DNA of 64,000 nt from Niallia endozanthoxylica (GTDB taxonomy: Bacteria; Bacillota; Bacilli; Bacillales; Cytobacillaceae). The notes below the pieces were generated by a model. The model saw only the letters and a list, made by a program, of their open reading frames with translations, was not told the origin of the DNA and ran no database searches. The translations under genes and the position numbers were made by a program. The stretch lies in the NCBI RefSeq assembly GCF_008710145.1, contig NZ_VYKL01000031.1, positions 33,365-97,364 on the forward strand, in the 5' to 3' direction. Below, in pieces: positions 53,694-63,190 of the stretch (positions are counted from its first letter, which is position 1; every line of letters starts with the position of its first letter).

Positions 53694-54623
53694 CTAATCC
53701 CTCCATTCTTTTCCAGTAAATTCAATAAATACATCCTCTAAACTCATTTCACGAATGGAGACTTGTTCTACTTGATAATTCTTTTCTTTTGTAAAACCAA
53801 ATAATGTATATAATGTATCCTCGGGGTGTGCAGTCCATAGTGTTAAAGAAGTTCCATCTATTTCACTGCGAACAACGGAATCAAGGGTTTCCATGAAACG
53901 AAGCACTTCTTTCGCTGCTTCGGGGCCGTCTAGGAAGGATAATCGGACAGCTCTTTCTTTTGTTAACTGTTCGATAAGGGAAGCTGGAGAATCAATGGTG
54001 ACAATTTTTCCTTGATCAATAATGCAGACACGGTCACTTAATTGCTCAGCCTCTTCCATATAATGGGTCGTTAGGATAGTTGTTTTACCTAATTCTTTCA
54101 GCTGGAGAATGATGTCCCAAATATTACGTCGTGCTTGTGGATCAAGCCCGGTGGTCGGTTCATCCAAGAAAATAATATCAGGATCGCTAATCATTGCGAG
54201 TCCAATCGCAAGGCGTTGACGCTGTCCGCCAGAAAGTTTTTTCACTTGCTGCCGGCGGTGATCATTCAAGTTAATCAACTCCAAGATTTCCTCGGTTGAA
54301 CGGGCATCGTCGTAAAAGGTCGCAAAAAGGTTAAGATTTTCTTCAGGAGTTAATAAATCAAACAAGGCACTCGATTGAGGCTGGACTCCAATCATTTTTT
54401 TAATTTTATTCGCATCTTGATTCCAATTTAATTCTCCAAAGCGAATTTCACCTGCATCTGGTGGAACTAATCCTTCAATCATTTCAAGAGATGTCGTTTT
54501 TCCGGCTCCGTTAGGACCAATGATTGTGAATATTTCGCCTGCTTTTACAGAAAAGCTGACATCCTCCACAGCCCGGACTGATCCAAATGATTTTTTTAGA
54601 TTCATTACTTCTAAAATTGTCAT
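53694..54623 (-). CDS. ABC exporter ATP-binding protein (DrrA-like)
   Basis: 309 residues. Walker A GPNGAGKTT near 39, Q-loop VQPQSSAL, signature LSGGQRQRLAIGLAM, Walker B IIFLDEPTTGLDPQARR and switch TTHYMEEAEQL. The C-terminal DUF4162-like extension (about 225-309) is common in DrrA-type exporters. Start at 54623 behind GGGGAAAGG. Confidence 0.92.
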   Translation of the reverse strand: MTILEVMNLKKSFGSVRAVEDVSFSVKAGEIFTIIGPNGAGKTTSLEMIEGLVPPDAGEIRFGELNWNQDANKIKKMIGVQPQSSALFDLLTPEENLNLFATFYDDARSTEEILELINLNDHRRQQVKKLSGGQRQRLAIGLAMISDPDIIFLDEPTTGLDPQARRNIWDIILQLKELGKTTILTTHYMEEAEQLSDRVCIIDQGKIVTIDSPASLIEQLTKERAVRLSFLDGPEAAKEVLRFMETLDSVVRSEIDGTSLTLWTAHPEDTLYTLFGFTKEKNYQVEQVSIREMSLEDVFIEFTGKEWRD

Positions 54624-54740
54624 CCTTTCCCCTCACTTTCCTGGCAATTGCAACATAACCTAATACGCTATACTATTCAGAAAAGTTTCACAATAATCCT
54701 CATAAACTTTCAAGTTGTGAAGAGAGGATGATAAAAAGAG

Positions 54741-54780
54741 AAAAAACAGGCGTCCTTAGTAGGATACCTGTTTCTTTTTT
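54741..54780 (-). terminator. Terminator of the haemolysin III gene
   Basis: AAACAGG (54744-54750) and CCTGTTT (54767-54773) arms with an inner TCCT/AGGA pairing. The T-run is on the minus strand. Confidence 0.8.
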
Positions 54781-55417
54781 AAGGGAGTAGATAAAGAACG
54801 GCAAAGAAATGACAGACTGTACCACCGAGAACGAATAGATGCCAAACAGCGTGGTGGTGTTTAAATAGCTTCCACATATAGAAAATAGCGCCGATGGTGT
54901 AACATAAACCACCGATGATTAATAAGACTAAACCGGAAGGGTGAAGATTTGTCGCTAAATCTTTCCACACAAATACGATTAACCAACCCATGAATACATA
55001 AAGAAGAGTAGAGGTGAAAAGGAATTTTTTGACGAAAAAAGATTTAAAAACCGTACCGCCGATAGCTAGTCCCCATACGATACCAAACAATGTCCATCCA
55101 ACCCAATTATCCACAGCAAGGAATAAAAACGGCGTATAGGTTCCGGCAATAAAAAAATAAATGGAAGTATGATCCATAATTTCGAAAAAGTCCTTCGCCC
55201 TTCCAGGAGGCAAAGCATGTAATAACGTTGATGATGTATAAAGCAAAAGCATCGTTACTCCAAATAAAGTAAAACTGACAACATGCCAGGCATTACCATA
55301 AAGGGAGGCAAACACAATTAATAAAACTAGTGCAGCAATGCTTAGAATTATACCAATCCCATGGGTAATGGAATTAGATATTTCTTCTTCCTTTGAGAAG
55401 ACATGTGTATTTGCCAT
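54779..55417 (-). CDS. Haemolysin III-family (YqfA/YplQ) membrane protein
   Basis: 212 residues from ATG 55417 (CAGGAGGT upstream). The longer frame adds a non-conserved leader. Seven membrane helices. EEISNSITHGIGIILS, LLYTSSTLLHALPPGRAKDFFEIMDHTSIYFFIAGTYTPF and HHHAVWHLFVLGGTVCHFFAV hold the conserved His/Asp/Ser metal-site residues of the PAQR-like superfamily. Function in Bacillus is unclear. Confidence 0.9.
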   Translation of the reverse strand: MANTHVFSKEEEISNSITHGIGIILSIAALVLLIVFASLYGNAWHVVSFTLFGVTMLLLYTSSTLLHALPPGRAKDFFEIMDHTSIYFFIAGTYTPFLFLAVDNWVGWTLFGIVWGLAIGGTVFKSFFVKKFLFTSTLLYVFMGWLIVFVWKDLATNLHPSGLVLLIIGGLCYTIGAIFYMWKLFKHHHAVWHLFVLGGTVCHFFAVLYLLP

Positions 55418-55495
55418 TAAGAATGACCTCCTGTTTTCTCCATTTGTAGAAAATAGAGAGATAAAAAAACAATATTCAGCTCGCAATAAAGTCAA

Positions 55496-55824
55496 ACATG
55501 TAAACCATTATATTTTTACAAGCTTAAAGAGCTTTTATTATATTCCTTTCTAACAATCTTTTGTAGTGACATTTGTAATAGATGAGGGATTTGATGAACT
55601 ACGCCCGCACACTTGTGACTAGCTTCAAGTCAAACAGTCGAGTTTTTTTGGTCCATAGGATCGTTAGAAACTTGCGACTTTAGTCGTGAGAGGCTTATTT
55701 CAAGGTATAGAAGAGGACTGTCTTGAAGTGAAGGCAGACAGAATATTTAATTATGTGTGAAACGTTTCTTGTGGTTAGCTATTAGTGGCATGAAAGGATA
55801 TTTATCTTAATCATTTTTTCGTTA
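55496..55824. other. Intergenic stretch, nothing assigned
   Basis: About 330 bases. One small hairpin, CGACT-TT-AGTCG (about 55676-55687), lacks a T-run. No ORF with a ribosome site. Confidence 0.4.
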
Positions 55825-55855
55825 AAAAGTACTGCTCACATCAAGCAGTACTTTT
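55825..55855 (-). terminator. Terminator of the 158-residue gene
   Basis: AAAAGTACTGCT (55825-55836) pairs with AGCAGTACTTTT (55844-55855). Confidence 0.9.
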
Positions 55856-55859
55856 CCCT

Positions 55860-56336
55860 TTATTGTAATAAGTTATTTAGTAGAATGGATTTCTCGCCTT
55901 CCAAGCTTACTTTTCCATTTGGCTGTACCCATGCTTGAATAATACCTAATTTATCCAGACCTTTACTTATTTTTCCAACACGGTATCTTAATCTTGGGAT
56001 ATCAGGATTTCCTAAGATGTAAAATAGAGTATTAGAATAATTATATTGCTGTTGAAATCTCATAATTTGTTCAAGCTGTTCGGCTAAATGGATACCTATT
56101 TGAGAACTATCGAATATTCGATCTGTTCCCATTTGATTAACTGCTTGATTTCCACGTGATTCAATTAAAAATCTGCAAGACTTTAATTCGGCAATGAGAT
56201 CGACATCAGTTCCATTTCTTGCAAATTTTACAGTACATCCTTTCTTTTCGAAAAAAGCTGCAATTGCTTGATTTACCTGAATCTGAGTCATAATGAATGG
56301 ATCCGAATTTTTCATAGTTGAACGTGGTATAGACAT
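55860..56336 (-). CDS. Hypothetical protein, possible restriction endonuclease-like fold
   Basis: 158 residues, ATG with AAGGGG 10 bases upstream and its own terminator. The stretch VKFARNGTDVDLIAEL...RFLIESRGN resembles the D...E-x-K core of PD-(D/E)XK nucleases with Arg in place of Lys. The rest is helical plus a small beta end. No family recognised with certainty. Confidence 0.65.
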   Translation of the reverse strand: MSIPRSTMKNSDPFIMTQIQVNQAIAAFFEKKGCTVKFARNGTDVDLIAELKSCRFLIESRGNQAVNQMGTDRIFDSSQIGIHLAEQLEQIMRFQQQYNYSNTLFYILGNPDIPRLRYRVGKISKGLDKLGIIQAWVQPNGKVSLEGEKSILLNNLLQ

Positions 56337-56735
56337 GTTTTCAAGCCCCTTTTAAAAATTGTTTATACTATATATATTTGCTATTGTAGGCAACTATTCC
56401 TTCTAAAATATATGATTTTTCTGATAATTTTGTATTAAATATTTCCCAATTATATGAAGCTAACCAAAAAAGGCTGTACTTCATAGAGTGTAAGTGTTAG
56501 CTATCAACGATGGATTCAGGGAAATTGGAAATGTTAAATAGAGTAAGCATTAAAGAGGAACGACGCAACATTCCCCGTCAGATTCAATATGGTAAAATAA
56601 TGAGATAGGGGAGATATACTAAATGAATAATGAGAAGGTAAACTAAATTTGTTTATTTACTGACAAAATGCTGAAATTACATATTTAAGAGCAACTTTCA
56701 TTTAAAATAGTTAACAAACGAGGGGGTAAAATAGC
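56337..56735. other. Intergenic stretch, nothing assigned
   Basis: About 400 AT-rich bases between divergent genes. Promoters for both are expected here but none stands out. Confidence 0.4.
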
Positions 56736-57575
56736 ATGGCTAATAAGAAAGGAACATCGCGCGCTGTAGAGCTTATCGTATCAAATGCTTTAAAAATACC
56801 AGGGGTTAAAGTGGACCGTAAAGAATTTTTAACCCAAACCTTCGCGGATAAATACGATACCGAAACATTGAATATGGTCTTAACAAAAGGACCTATTGAG
56901 GCCGGAATAAGCCCGGAAAAAATCAATCGAGTGGCCAAATCCCTCATCGAAAAGCGAACCTTTCAAAGCTCCAGTGCATCATTTGCAGCTGGCTTACCAG
57001 GAGGCTTTGCGATGGCTGCAACCATTCCTGCCGATACGCTCCAATTTTTCGGAGTTGTATTACGATTAGCGCAGGAGTTAGCCTATTTATATGGATATAA
57101 GGATATATGGGAAGAAAATGAATTAGATATGGAACGTGTAAGAGGAGAATTAATTTTATTCCTAGGGGTTATGTTTGGTGTCGGCGGCTCCGCAGCGGCT
57201 CTTAAAATGCTGACAACTAAATTATCCGAGAAGTTGTTTAGGAAACTGACGCAGCGTTCATTGTCTAAGACCATTTCTTCCGCTATTATTCGGAAAATCG
57301 CTGCCCAAATCGGGATGAAACTTTCAAAGGACACGTTCGCTAAGGGAATATCAAAGGTTGTTCCTATTCTAGGCGGTGCTGTCTCTGGAAGTATCACCTA
57401 TGCAACAATGAAAAAGATGGGTGCACGCTTAAGCAGTACTTTGTACGAATCTCTTGAATATACACCTCAGGATTATGAAAAGGATTTAAATGAAATCAAA
57501 AAAGAAATGCCTGATATTATCGATGCAGAATTCACAGAAGTTGAAGAAGAGATTTTACCGAGTGAATCAAAATAA
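56736..57575 (+). CDS. EcsC-family-like protein
   Basis: 279 residues. AAGLPGGFAMAATIPADTLQFFGVVLRLAQELAYLYGY (about 85-122) and a late Gly-rich VPILGGAVSGSITYATMKKMG (about 210-232) match the EcsC/YcjF (DUF697)-type layout. It ends with an acidic tail. EcsC accompanies the EcsAB exporter in Bacillus but lone homologues are common. Function unknown. RBS GAGGGGG. Confidence 0.72.
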   Translation: MANKKGTSRAVELIVSNALKIPGVKVDRKEFLTQTFADKYDTETLNMVLTKGPIEAGISPEKINRVAKSLIEKRTFQSSSASFAAGLPGGFAMAATIPADTLQFFGVVLRLAQELAYLYGYKDIWEENELDMERVRGELILFLGVMFGVGGSAAALKMLTTKLSEKLFRKLTQRSLSKTISSAIIRKIAAQIGMKLSKDTFAKGISKVVPILGGAVSGSITYATMKKMGARLSSTLYESLEYTPQDYEKDLNEIKKEMPDIIDAEFTEVEEEILPSESK

Positions 57576-57595
57576 TCATAAGTATTTTGCACGCA

Positions 57596-57630
57596 AAAAG
57601 CGCTTCCGGTACCTAGAAGCGCTTTTCCTT
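57596..57630 (+). terminator. Terminator after EcsC-like gene
   Basis: AAAAGCGCTTC (57596-57606) pairs with GAAGCGCTTTT (57616-57626). Confidence 0.92.
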
Positions 57631-57742
57631 TTCATGCAGCAAGCGGCTGCTGCTTATATTCGAATTAATATTTTATTAAGTTTATTTTATGAGTCTTTAA
57701 CTATTTTGATTTTAGTCATCACTCCTTTCCATCATTTTTTTC

Positions 57743-58039
57743 TTAAGAATCACCTGGACCTACAAATCGTAATGCGGCAGGGGAGAAAAAGACAATTTTT
57801 CTCTTCGTTTCCTCCATTTGTATTCGGATCCAACCAGTTAGATTAACGCCTTCCTGGGATATAAAAATGCTTTGTAAAGCCTGATTTTTAAACGCCCTCA
57901 CTTCTTTTTCCATTGTTTTCATCATCGTTAGAATCTTCATTGAAGAAACAGCTTTCCGGACTGGTGTTAATGTTCCAGCTCCTTTGCTGATGGGGTCTAG
58001 AACAGGAACCTTTCGACGGCGCAGAATAAGAAATATCAT
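57743..58039 (-). CDS. Hypothetical protein (98 aa)
   Basis: ATG 58039 with GGAAAGGTAG about 11 bases upstream. A basic N-terminus, a helical centre (MKTMEKEVRAFKNQALQS) and a strand-like end (GVNLTGWIRIQMEETKRKIVFF). No family recognised. Open frame length and composition are plausible for a gene, but there is no clear terminator. Confidence 0.45.
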   Translation of the reverse strand: MIFLILRRRKVPVLDPISKGAGTLTPVRKAVSSMKILTMMKTMEKEVRAFKNQALQSIFISQEGVNLTGWIRIQMEETKRKIVFFSPAALRFVGPGDS

Positions 58040-58420
58040 TCTTTCATCACTACCTTTCCGAAAAGAATATTAGGGGTTCTTATTCCCATGGCTTAATAAT
58101 TCAACATTTACGTACGATGTCCTTTTCTTTCTGTTATTTTTTCTCTCGTCAATATTCACTAAAAATCGCTTCCTATCTAGTTCAACTGATAAAACAACTG
58201 AAAATCTAGTATCTAAAGAAATGGGATATTAGGGTTTGTTGTTGAATATACAAGAATGGTTATGTACGGAAAAAATAAATGGATTTAATTACTCTTATCC
58301 AGTAGTTGGGGCTAAGTGTAAGGTGCCGTGTAAGAAGAAACTAAATAGTGGAAATATCATTAAAAAAATGAGAAAATATTCCTAAAATTCTCGTATTAAT
58401 ACATATTACGAAAGTAAAGA
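58040..58420. other. Intergenic stretch, nothing assigned
   Basis: About 380 AT-rich bases up to the breakpoint of the EAL remnant. No ORF, repeat or hairpin stands out. Confidence 0.4.
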
Positions 58421-58693
58421 TATTCCTCCTTTAACTACCTTAAATCCTTTCAATTGGATGGTGTAAAAATAGACCGGTCATTTATTCGAAATATCTCCAA
58501 CCAATCGGAGCATGCCGGTATTACAACGGCTATGATTAAAATGGCTCAACATCTCAAAATGGAAGTCATTGCAGAAGGGGTTGAAACGGAAACAGAACTT
58601 TCATTCCTACAGCAACACGACTGTCACCATGTACAAGGGTTTTATTTTGGCAAACCTTGTCCTGTTGAAGAATTTGAAGAAACATATATGTAG
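58421..58693 (+). pseudogene. C-terminal remnant of an EAL-domain (c-di-GMP phosphodiesterase) protein
   Basis: The reading YSSFNYLKSFQLDGVKIDRSFI, then VIAEGVETETELSFLQ and CHHVQGFYFGKPCPVEEFEE, is the last third of an EAL domain. A stop codon lies immediately upstream of the homology (TAA before 58418). The EAL motif, the GGDEF or sensor parts and a start are absent. It cannot be an active phosphodiesterase. Confidence 0.88.
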
Positions 58694-58845
58694 GGGAATG
58701 TTTCCTTTGATTCATGTTCTTTATCCATTTCAAAAGGAAGCAAAGCACACACTAAAAGCTCAAAAACCCTCTACGAAGAAGTGGAGAGTTTTACCTATAA
58801 TCTAGTATGCTGACTTCAACTGACTTTTTTTAGGAGGCTATGAAA

Positions 58846-59403
58846 ATGAATCTAATTGATCAAGCTATTATATTTGCAGCAAAAGCACATATGGGCCAGA
58901 CTCGCAAATCTTCTGATATTCCTTATATTACACATCCTTTTTCTGTGGGTATGCTTTTGCAGAAAGAAAATTGTTCAGAGCAGGTTATTGCTGCGGGAAT
59001 TCTGCACGATACACTGGAGGATACAGCTGCGACTTATGAACAGTTAAAAGAACACTTTGGAATACGCGTGGCCAATTTAGTCCTAGCAGCATCTGAACAG
59101 GATAAAAGTCTGTCTTGGGAAGAGCGGAAGAAACATACAATTGACAGCCTAAAAGATGCTGCGTTAGAAGAAATTCAAGTTATCACTGCAGATAAATTAC
59201 ATAATCTACTAACGATACATTTTGATTTGGATACAATAGGAGAGGCCGTTTGGGATCGTTTTAAACGGGGGAAAACAGAGCAGCACTGGTATTATGCCAG
59301 TATGGTCAGAGAATTAATGATTCATCAGAATGAATTTAAGTTGATACTAGAGCTAAAGAAAGAGGTAATAAAGGTATTTGGTTCAATGGACGTGCCGTAT
59401 TAA
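58846..59403 (+). CDS. HD-domain protein (RelA/SpoT hydrolase-like, small alarmone hydrolase type)
   Basis: 185 residues from ATG 58846, 8 bases after AGGAGG; ATG 58840 is too close. The HD_4 pattern is visible: AAKAHMGQTRKSSDIPYITHP, GILHDTLEDT (metal HD plus ED) and ITADKLHNL (final Asp). The size matches MESH1-type (p)ppGpp hydrolases or broader HD phosphohydrolases. It is intact although surrounded by remnants. Confidence 0.82.
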   Translation: MNLIDQAIIFAAKAHMGQTRKSSDIPYITHPFSVGMLLQKENCSEQVIAAGILHDTLEDTAATYEQLKEHFGIRVANLVLAASEQDKSLSWEERKKHTIDSLKDAALEEIQVITADKLHNLLTIHFDLDTIGEAVWDRFKRGKTEQHWYYASMVRELMIHQNEFKLILELKKEVIKVFGSMDVPY

Positions 59404-59466
59404 TTGTTGACCTGATAATGAAATATAAAAAATATACTGATTATATTTTTAGATAGGAGAATTTTA

Positions 59467-59764
59467 ATGGGGCTATATAAGTTAGACATTAGAAAAGGAG
59501 AAAATCTGCAAACAGGTAGACTGGAAAAAGTCATAATATTGGAAAGTAAGCATATATAATCAAATTATCAAAGAATATCCTGACATTAATCGAAACATAG
59601 TTGGTTGCCAACTAATCCAAGATTGTGTGAATCATACTTCACGAAAGCATTATCCTTCAGACCAACAAGACCTTTATTATCTTGAAGGCAAAGGGAAATA
59701 TAGACTATATGACTCGTCAACAGATGGAAAATGGACATGGGAAGAAAAACAAATTTTAGAATAG
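59467..59764 (+). pseudogene. Frameshifted small hypothetical gene
   Basis: ATG 59467 behind AGGAG reads MGLYKLDIRKGENLQTGRLE...ESKHI and stops at about 59559. The +1 frame continues without break as IYNQIIKEYPDINRNIVGCQ... to TAG 59764, ending DGKWTWEEKQILE. One extra base near 59552 explains the break. Family not recognised; about 98 residues when repaired. Confidence 0.6.
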
Positions 59765-59914
59765 TTACTCATTAGATTTTTCTTTTGGAACATATAATCA
59801 CACTTCCTTTTTCGTACTACTATTCATAGGATTTAACTAGTCATATAAGATTACCCTTCAAGTTTATAAAAATTTGAAGAGTATATAATTGATTCTGAGT
59901 TTCTTCTATGTTAA

Positions 59915-60313
59915 GAAATCCATAAAGATACACTAGATTATAAAGGCTACGTTAATATTCAGATTCCTAAAGGTGAAGATATTTTATGTCCGTTTATTGA
60001 TTTTTTATATGAATCTTGGGGAATTGAAAACGTAGGGATTCGAGAACAGGAGCAAGGTGTATATATTTCAATGAAGGCAGGGGAAATATCTCTCCGTCAT
60101 TCAGTTCCATTTAAACTAGACCAGCTTATTCCTTTTATAAAAGAGGGAACGATTGAGGTTGCCGAGGGGTTATTTATTGTTCGAAGTGCTTATCGTAAAA
60201 CGAATTTAGAACCGCCAATCAAGATGTTGGATGAGATCAAACAATTAGCTGAACAAGAGAATATGACGATGAGTCAGTGGGTTGAGCAAGGAATTAATCA
60301 AGCTCTTAATTGA
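59915..60313 (+). pseudogene. 5'-truncated hypothetical gene
   Basis: A frame open from 59915 to 60313 (132 codons) has no usable start until ATG 60071. Protein-like sequence begins earlier (YKGYVNIQIPKGEDILCPF), so the true N-terminus is lost or shifted. The C-terminal part (MLDEIKQLAEQENMTMSQWVEQGINQAL) resembles a ribbon-helix-helix/CopG-like tail. If translated from 60071 it would be 80 residues. Confidence 0.5.
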
Positions 60314-60356
60314 ATTTTAATAATTTTGGAGGATTTATCGGATTTCCGACAGAAGA

Positions 60357-60405
60357 CTCCCACTTCAAGGAACGAGAAGGGTGGAGCCCAGTGAGTAAGT
60401 GGGAG
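60357..60405 (+). mobile_element. IS200/IS605 end-like hairpin to the left of tnpB
   Basis: CTCCCACTT (60357-60365) pairs with AAGTGGGAG (60397-60405). The GTGAGTAAGTGGGAG end is like the right-end/omega-RNA hairpins of TnpB elements, yet it lies on the left side. It may be the end of a second, otherwise lost element. Confidence 0.5.
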
Positions 60406-60427
60406 ATGAATGTAGGTAGGCGTTAGC

Positions 60428-60565
60428 CTAAGCTTGTTTTTTGAGGTATTCCTCGATTAACTTTTCAAGAATTTTGCTTGCGTCTGTACCTTCTTTAACA
60501 GCTTGAATTTTAAGTTGTTGAATAATGTTTTCGTCTAATGATGTAGTAAATTTTTTTCTAGCCAT
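60428..60565 (-). CDS. Ribbon-helix-helix (CopG/Arc-like) small protein
   Basis: 45 residues from ATG 60565: [20 protein letters not shown] and then [20 protein letters not shown], the beta-strand plus two helices of an RHH DNA-binding protein. Such genes occur next to IS200/IS605-type elements. The start region abuts the tnpB homology junction, and no ribosome site is visible, so expression is doubtful. Confidence 0.65.
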   Translation of the reverse strand: MARKKFTTSLDENIIQQLKIQAVKEGTDASKILEKLIEEYLKKQA

Positions 60566-61688
60566 TGAACTCATTAACAAGACGATCGGTTCTGCAAGAT
60601 TCATTTTTAATTTCTTTTTAGGTAAACAGAGGAACAAAGATACTTACTGGTACATCGTTGAAGAGATGGTTCAAAACGGTCAGCTTCCTAGGAACAACTG
60701 GAAAGGCGAGTGTCTGAACAAATACGAAACAGTCAAAGCTATTCCAGAACTAAAAAGGAAGTATTCCTTTTTGAAAGAAGTGGATAGCATCGCTTTGCAA
60801 AAATCTGTTGAAAATTTAGCCGATTCTTATGACCGTTACTACAAAAAACAAAATAAGTATCCACGTTTCAAGTCTAAAAAGAATCCTGTTCAATCCTATA
60901 CGACTAAGTATACGAATGGAAATATGGCTGTGAACGGGCGCTATATTAAGTTACCTAAACTGGGTCTTGTTCGCTTTGCGAAAAGTCGTGAAGTCGAGGG
61001 AAAGATACTGAATGCTACTATTAGGCGTAACCCATCAGGCAAATACTTCATTTCCATCGGAACAGAAGTGGAAGTGAATGAATGCTCAAAAAACCATTTG
61101 GCTGTTGGAATTGACGTTGGATTGAAAGACTTCGCTATCCTTTCCGATGGAACGAATTACTCTAATCCGAAGTTTTTTCGCACGTGGGAAGAGAAGTTAG
61201 CAAAAGCACAACGAAGGATGAGTAGACGAACAATCGGCGGTGCGAATTGGTACAAAGCAAAAATCAAAGTAGCACGTCTACACGAGAAAATCGCAAACGC
61301 AAGAAATGATTACTTACACAAAATTTCCACTGAGATGGTCAAAAACCACGACATCATCGGGATGGAAGATTTGTCAGTGAGTAATATGCTGAAAAATCAC
61401 AACCTCGCTAAAGCCATCAGTGAAGTATCATGGTCACAGTTCAAAACGATGATTGAATACAAAGCGAAATGGTATGGAAAACAAGTGGTCACGGTGGCAA
61501 AAAACTTTCCATCTAGTCAGCTTTGTTCTTGCTGTGGCTACCAAAATAAAGACGTTAAAAATCTTGGTTTGCGTGAATGGGAGTGTCCTAAATGTCATAC
61601 CTATCATGACCGAGATATTAATGCAAGCTTAAATCTTAAAAATGAAGCCATAAGACTTCTAACCGTTGGTGCGACGGGGATCGCCTAA
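60525..61688 (+). CDS. tnpB: IS200/IS605-family TnpB, N-terminally truncated and chimeric
   Basis: 387 codons, but only residues from about 16 ([20 protein letters not shown]) are TnpB. The first 15 are antisense of the RHH gene, and the usual YKFRLYPT start of the WED domain is missing. The RuvC residues are intact: Asp197 (GIDVGLKDF), Glu281 (GMEDLSVS) and Asp364 (HDRDINAS). The zinc finger CSCCGY...CPKC is present. TnpB is an RNA-guided nuclease; loss of its N-terminus probably disables it. No tnpA nearby. Confidence 0.85.
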   Translation: MFSSNDVVNFFLAIELINKTIGSARFIFNFFLGKQRNKDTYWYIVEEMVQNGQLPRNNWKGECLNKYETVKAIPELKRKYSFLKEVDSIALQKSVENLADSYDRYYKKQNKYPRFKSKKNPVQSYTTKYTNGNMAVNGRYIKLPKLGLVRFAKSREVEGKILNATIRRNPSGKYFISIGTEVEVNECSKNHLAVGIDVGLKDFAILSDGTNYSNPKFFRTWEEKLAKAQRRMSRRTIGGANWYKAKIKVARLHEKIANARNDYLHKISTEMVKNHDIIGMEDLSVSNMLKNHNLAKAISEVSWSQFKTMIEYKAKWYGKQVVTVAKNFPSSQLCSCCGYQNKDVKNLGLREWECPKCHTYHDRDINASLNLKNEAIRLLTVGATGIA

Positions 61689-61775
61689 TCAATAACTAGC
61701 CGATAGGCTGGTGTTCTTAGGAATCTCCCCCTTCAATCAGACTGCAAGGTCGATAAGGGGTGAGTAGTTCAAGTT
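61689..61775 (+). mobile_element. Right end of the TnpB element (omega-RNA scaffold region)
   Basis: The stretch after the tnpB stop contains TAGCCGATAGGCTG and the hairpin CTCCCCCTT (61725-61733) with AAGGGGTGAG (61755-61764), ending GTAGTTCAAG. This matches the general form of TnpB right ends that supply the guide RNA. Exact boundary is uncertain. Confidence 0.55.
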
Positions 61776-61946
61776 TCCACACACAAGTCATTGGGAAGCT
61801 GTTGCTTGGTTAGAGTTAGTATAGTAATTTATACAGAACGGATTCCGAATCTGGAATGCGTTTTTTCTTGTTGTTCTAAAAAAGGATTAAAGATTTTTTT
61901 GTTGAAGTTATTGAACTAACGGTAAAGTCTAGTTTAATAATTGTAT

Positions 61947-62665
61947 TTAGTTTTGTTCAATAATTGGGCCATTTTTTTTAATAACACCTAAAAAATTGTG
62001 AAGGATTAGAATAGGCTTACGCTTAAGAAGACTTTCACTGATTGTTACTCCCCTAGGTTTTGTTAAAATCGCATCGATTTGATCATAAAGATCATTCATT
62101 TTCTTTCTACAGCTGATATAAGGATAAGGAACCACATAATGATTTTGTAGCCTTTTTAGCTTTTCATATAATTTTATATTTTCCCCACATAGTACATAAA
62201 ATTGGATAGGTTGAAGAGAATTCGTAGATCCAAGATTTTTGAGTAATTCTTCTATTCCCCCAACCCCCAGATTTCCACCTGAAATTAACACCGAAAATAC
62301 TTACTTTTTTTATACTCTGGTAGTTGTAACTGTTTTTTATATTTGAATGGATAGGTATTCCTTTAATGAAATTTTTCTTATTGCCAATTCCTCTATGTGT
62401 TAAATATTCCTTCATTTGATAGGCTGGGACAAAATGAAAGTCTATATGGTCTAATCCCTAAAAACGATGTATAAAATAATCCGTATACACATTGATTACT
62501 GGAATCTTTATATCATTTCTCTTTTTCATATAATTAAGCATATAAGTAGGTAAAGCATGGATACAAATAATTAAATCTGGTTGTTTTTCTTCTAAAAGCT
62601 TCTTTATAAAAGACAAAAATAACGATTCATATATCCGATAACGCTTATTTTCCTTGATATTTTTG
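61947..62665 (-). pseudogene. Glycosyltransferase remnant (MGDG synthase/UgtP-like)
   Basis: Three minus-strand frames join into one decayed gene. ICIHALPTYMLNYMKK...VYTDYFIHRF ends at an in-frame TAG (62458-62460), likely a former Trp codon. It continues IDFHFVPAYQMKEYLTHRGI...GIPIHSNIK, then shifts frame near 62290 into LISGGNLGVGGIEELL...AILTKPRGVTISESL. Motifs PVINVYTDY, FVPAYQMKEYL and TKPxGVTISE are those of the UgtP family. The N-terminal part is absent. Confidence 0.8.
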
Positions 62666-62668
62666 TAG

Positions 62669-62962
62669 AGTTTCTTCTTACCAGGTGTTAGACAGTTCAA
62701 TAGCTACTTTGCGGGGATTATTCAAGTTCCATTTCGGACCTTTGTTTTATATGCCTATACAGGGTCAGTCTTATGGGTATCCATATTAATCAGTATCGGT
62801 TATGTGTTCGGTAATCATTGGCAGATGGTTTTTACTTGGATAGAACATTTTTTGAAGTTCATCTTAGTCATATTGTGTTATATAATAACTATTTTTCTTC
62901 TTTGGAAATGGTGTAGTTGGTTTAGAAAATATTCTAACATTCACGAGGAGGAATCGGAATAG
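62669..62962 (+). pseudogene. C-terminal remnant of a DedA-family membrane protein
   Basis: Plus-strand frame from 62669 to TAG 62962 reads FFLPGVRQFNSYFAG, then a PFRTFVLYAYTGSVLWVSI helix and GYVFGNHWQMV, the second half of a DedA protein. A stop codon lies just before, and no start or ribosome site precedes it. It overlaps and opposes the glycosyltransferase remnant, so the two were joined by a rearrangement. Confidence 0.75.
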
Positions 62963-63101
62963 ACTACTACCCACCAGATTAGAACCTATACCGTCCTATT
63001 GGATGACAATCAGAATTGAGTTTCATTTTATATCGATCCTAATATTGTAATTATGTTTATCCTTTCCAAAATAAAAAGCTTCACTCCAATAGAAATACTT
63101 C

Positions 63102-63130
63102 GAATAAGTTATATTAATTCATACATACTT
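63102..63130 (+). promoter_or_regulatory. Possible sigma-G promoter
   Basis: GAATA (63102-63106), 17-bp spacer, CATACTT (63124-63130). One mismatch to the -10 consensus CATnnTA. Position fits forespore expression of the downstream spoVA2mob-like genes. Confidence 0.4.
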
Positions 63131-63190
63131 TTAAGCACAAAGTAAAAAATATGTTTGTATTTGAATCTTTAAAGAAAGTGGGAATATAAC

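Noticed and set aside
57490..57846. Plus-strand frame after the EcsC-like gene
   Set aside because: It runs through the terminator hairpin and has no ribosome site or domain.
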